Assembly: GCA_963169155.1 (NCBI GenBank)
Contig: CAUJGI010000230.1
Coordinates: forward strand, 1-5,652
Direction of reading: 5' to 3'
Length of the DNA stretch: 5,652 bases
Origin: Chloroflexota bacterium
GTDB lineage: Bacteria; Chloroflexota; Anaerolineae; Promineifilales; Promineifilaceae
This document shows positions 5,128 through 5,652 of this stretch, piece by piece. The notes under the pieces are model-generated. The model searched no databases. It was given only the letters and a program-made list of their open reading frames with translations, and was not told the origin of the DNA. Within the stretch, counting starts at the first letter, position 1. Each line of letters starts with the position of its first letter. The translations under genes and the position numbers were made by a program.

Positions 5128-5540
5128 TTTTTCCTAGCGGTAAGCCACTGTGCCATGCCGGACAGCGGTACGGCGGCAACCGCCAAATACAGGAGGGTTT
5201 GGGCAGCAGGGCGCGTCCAGTTCCAGGCATTGGCTGGTACTTGCCGTGCCGGTTGAGTAAGCGTTTCTGTCCAGCCGAGCACCATTCCATTTTCTGGAAA
5301 TTGGCTCCAGGCGATATAGAAGGTGAAACTGCCAACGGCCGTCAACAGTAAAACAGCCACCCACAGAGACGGTTGAAAATCAGGCGCAACTCGTTTGCGG
5401 GCAGACACCAAGAGTCCGCCCAAAATAAGCAAGCCAATTAGATGAACTGGAACGCCCGGCTGAACACCTAAAGGGCTTGCTTCTGGAAACCGCGACAAGT
5501 GTGGCAGGGCGTGAGCCACAAAATAGACGACTATCTGCAT
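5124..5540 (-). CDS. Small membrane protein, three predicted helices, function unknown
   Basis: I do not recognise this 138-residue protein. I chose ATG at 5540-5538 because GGAGGA (5549-5544) lies just before it. A TTG 15 nt further upstream would add five residues but would place that site inside the coding region. Hydrophobic segments lie at about 31-47 (PVHLIGLLILGGLLVSA, followed by the basic RKR), 59-78 and 111-130, and the protein ends in the basic ARKK. The N-terminal 15 residues are also apolar. The stretch at 79-110, between helices 2 and 3, is rich in W, P and N. No catalytic motif or conserved metal site is evident. It is the first gene of the leftward cluster and overlaps the regulator start by four bases, so it is made together with the two-component system. 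A role as signal partner or accessory of the kinase, which lacks its own external sensor, is inferred from position only. Confidence 0.75.
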   Translation of the reverse strand: MQIVVYFVAHALPHLSRFPEASPLGVQPGVPVHLIGLLILGGLLVSARKRVAPDFQPSLWVAVLLLTAVGSFTFYIAWSQFPENGMVLGWTETLTQPARQVPANAWNWTRPAAQTLLYLAVAAVPLSGMAQWLTARKK

Positions 5541-5652
5541 GATTCCTCCAGTCAACAGATACTTATATGAACCATAAAGTAAAGCAATAACTATCCAAGA
5601 AAAAAGAAAAATTAGACTAAGGAAAATGACAACGTCATCGTCCCCTACCCCC
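5541..5652 (-). other. AT-rich upstream region of the leftward cluster; promoter expected but not resolved
   Basis: No gene is visible here. The stretch between about 5555 and 5627 is A+T-rich, as expected of a promoter region. On the minus strand TATAAG (5567-5562) could be a -10, but no convincing -35 sits 16-18 bp upstream: TTATTG at 5590-5585 is the nearest, at 17 bp. A short palindrome ATGAC-AAC-GTCAT (5626-5638) lies further upstream. It could be an operator, or the tail of a weak terminator of a gene beyond the edge. Confidence 0.3.
5544..5549 (-). promoter_or_regulatory. Ribosome binding site that decides the start of the first cluster gene
   Basis: GGAGGA on the minus strand lies 3 nt before ATG 5540-5538. 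It is among the strongest Shine-Dalgarno matches in the window, though slightly close to the start codon. It favours this ATG over the upstream TTG at 5555-5553. Confidence 0.7.

Larger units (their letters stand above)
3..5342. repeat. Dispersed 8-bp palindrome ACGGCCGT, ten exact copies
   Basis: Exact copies start at 3, 1331, 1481, 2781, 2869, 3300, 3344, 4091, 5045 and 5335. Four extend to the 10-bp palindrome AACGGCCGTT (2868, 3299, 3343, 5044). Near copies with one end base changed lie at 228, 1593, 2929 and 3019. All exact copies are inside coding regions and each of the six protein genes has at least one. They fall in all three frames, encoding TAV (CBS protein, barrel protein, kinase, regulator, membrane protein), GR (barrel protein, kinase) and RPL (dehydrogenase, twice). 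Uniform base use would give about 0.09 copies in this length. The word is its own reverse complement, so strand does not matter. Confidence 0.85.

Noticed and set aside
5541..5555. TTG start at 5555, giving a 143-residue version of the membrane protein
   Set aside because: The strong GGAGGA lies downstream of this TTG and just ahead of the ATG at 5540, which is the better start.
5626..5638. ATGAC-AAC-GTCAT palindrome near the right edge
   Set aside because: A 5-bp stem with a 3-nt spacer is short enough to be chance and is far from a resolved promoter. It is noted only within the upstream region entry.

Overview
The window is bacterial chromosomal DNA with dense, short-spaced genes, strong sigma70-type promoter hexamers, Shine-Dalgarno sites and 4-nt translational overlaps. 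I see no phage, transposase, plasmid or CRISPR gene. The lineage cannot be fixed from these genes. Gene content and repeat style make me lean weakly towards Chloroflexota (Anaerolineae-like), at low confidence.

Layout, left to right. A leftward CBS-domain protein (1-301) runs off the left edge. Behind it lie a leftward rho-independent terminator (326-348) and a leftward tRNA-Val(CAC) gene (375-448). Back-to-back promoters (463-490 leftward, 501-529 rightward) drive the tRNA and a rightward NAD(P)-dependent extended short-chain dehydrogenase/epimerase with a C-terminal membrane anchor (567-1643). A perfect 19-bp inverted repeat (1672-1742) separates this gene from a convergent operon.

The rest is a leftward four-gene cluster, in transcription order: a small three-helix membrane protein (5540-5124), an OmpR/PhoB-type response regulator (5127-4441), a single-helix PAS histidine kinase (4336-3251), and a membrane-anchored extracytoplasmic protein that resembles a TIM-barrel glycosidase but seems to lack both catalytic glutamates (3254-1797). 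Two of the three junctions are 4-nt overlaps (ATGA and GTGA). The exception is regulator to kinase, where a 104-nt gap is mostly filled by an imperfect palindrome of 10-bp units (4347-4416). The cluster looks like a two-component system co-expressed with two envelope proteins that could be its sensor partners or outputs; this is inferred from arrangement only.

The most striking signal belongs to no gene. The 8-bp palindrome ACGGCCGT occurs ten times exactly in 5652 bp, at least once in each of the six protein genes, in all three reading frames, and it encodes unrelated tripeptides. It behaves like the HIP1 palindrome of cyanobacteria but has a different sequence. A second repeat family, built on CAGAT at 10-11 bp spacing, supplies both intergenic palindromes.
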